DNA from: Methylovulum sp. | Lineage (GTDB): Bacteria > Pseudomonadota > Gammaproteobacteria > Methylococcales > Methylomonadaceae | Assembly: GCA_004299465.1 (NCBI GenBank) | Contig: SCST01000009.1 | Location: 1-5,431 of the forward strand | Direction of reading: 5' to 3' | Length of the DNA stretch: 5,431 bases | Shown here: piece after piece, positions 5,123-5,431 of the stretch | Numbering within the stretch: the stretch's first letter is position 1 | Layout of the letters: each line of letters begins with the position of its first letter | Program-made: the position numbers and the translations under genes | Notes under the pieces: model-generated | Database searches by the model: none | Seen by the model: only the letters and a program-made list of their open reading frames with translations | Told to the model about the DNA's origin: nothing

Positions 5123-5140
5123 GTTAATTCTCAAATATCG

Positions 5141-5333
5141 TAGGATGGGCTGACGATAAGTACCTATGCAATAATTCTTCGGAGCTTTGATACGAGTTTT
5201 TTATTATAAACACCACTAAAAATAGATGCTTGTGTTGTTTTTAAAAATTCCGAAAAACTTTTGCACGACTACTTAGTAACCTATCAAATATGGCTGCAAC
5301 ATACAATGAGCTTTCTTACGTCAGCCCATCCTA
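5141..5333. mobile_element. 193-bp MITE-like element with perfect 15-bp terminal inverted repeats
   Basis: TAGGATGGGCTGACG (5141-5155) is the exact reverse complement of CGTCAGCCCATCCTA (5319-5333). With one 1-nt gap the match continues inward for four more bases (TAAG/CTTA). The interior is AT-rich and has no credible ORF. Both ends begin with TA, so an IS630/Tc1-type TA target duplication is conceivable, with the true ends at GGATGGG; no longer duplication is visible in the flanks. The left end is 18 bp from the start codon of the 443-residue gene, so the element forms most of its upstream region and supplies its only visible -10 box. Confidence 0.65.
5203..5208 (-). promoter_or_regulatory. 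Candidate -10 box for the 443-residue gene, inside the inverted-repeat element
   Basis: The minus strand reads TATAAT exactly at 5208-5203, about 80 nt upstream of the ATG at 5122, in AT-rich DNA. No good TTGACA-like -35 is found at 16-18 nt spacing, so the promoter would be weak or activator-dependent. The box lies within the 5141-5333 element. Confidence 0.4.
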
Positions 5334-5365
5334 TATTCAATCTTTGACCAAATCCCGCCAAACCC

Positions 5366-5431
5366 TCAATCCAAATTATCCGTAACCGCACCCAACGAAG
5401 CCGAACTCACCAACTTGGCATATTTCGCCAA
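5366..5431 (-). CDS. Possible 3' end of a further minus-strand gene (partial)
   Basis: The minus strand is open from the window edge to a TGA at 5366-5368 and would encode the last 21 residues of a protein (LAKYAKLVSSASLGAVTDNLD). The composition is protein-like and the base composition is less AT-rich than the neighbouring element, but the stretch is too short for identification and could be open by chance. If real, it would lie upstream of the inverted-repeat element in the same orientation as the 443-residue gene. Confidence 0.3.
   Translation of the reverse strand: MAKYAKLVSSASLGAVTDNLD

Noticed and set aside
4822..5127. 101-codon + strand open frame near the start of the 443-residue gene
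   Set aside because: It is antisense to the long minus-strand gene; the leucine- and glutamine-rich translation is typical of a shadow of AT-rich coding DNA.

Overview
The window looks like chromosomal DNA of a gammaproteobacterium. It carries an RppH-type RNA pyrophosphohydrolase, a CpdA-type cAMP phosphodiesterase and a classical fused ArgA (amino-acid kinase plus GNAT), all close in sequence to the Escherichia coli proteins. The dispersed palindromes with GTAGG...CCTAC ends resemble those I associate with Methylococcales methanotrophs. That finer placement is an inference and not secure.

Left part (1-2496), housekeeping and relatively GC-rich: the 3' end of rppH on the + strand converges, with only 2 bp between the stop codons, on a minus-strand pair argA-cpdA. 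These two are 8 bp apart and almost certainly co-transcribed. An 84-bp palindromic repeat ends 7 bp before the argA start codon and fills most of its leader.

Middle part (2637-3729), toxin-antitoxin wreckage, all on the minus strand: an intact small hicB antitoxin gene is preceded by a hicA toxin gene that is dead. hicA is cut in two by a cassette of about 644 bp (2941-3584) and also carries three small indels plus a deletion of about 10 nt that removes the GSH segment with the family's catalytic histidine. The inserted cassette is itself a complete toxin-antitoxin operon (addiction-module antitoxin plus ParE/RelE-type toxin, overlapping by ATGA) led by a palindromic repeat. A TGCA tetranucleotide flanks both ends. 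One toxin-antitoxin system has therefore been nested inside the toxin gene of another, leaving HicB as an orphan.

Right part (3791-5431), visibly AT-rich accessory DNA: a 443-residue protein of unknown function with a possible PD-(D/E)XK-like nuclease core and a distinct acidic C-terminal module, a short palindrome just after its stop, and upstream of it a 193-bp element with perfect 15-bp terminal inverted repeats (5141-5333) that contains a TATAAT box facing the gene. The last 66 bases may be the 3' end of another minus-strand gene.

Overall, a conserved core locus borders an accessory patch built from repeats, toxin-antitoxin modules and a possible defence nuclease. The four minus-strand accessory genes (the 443-residue protein, hicA remnant, cassette and hicB) lie head to tail upstream of argA.
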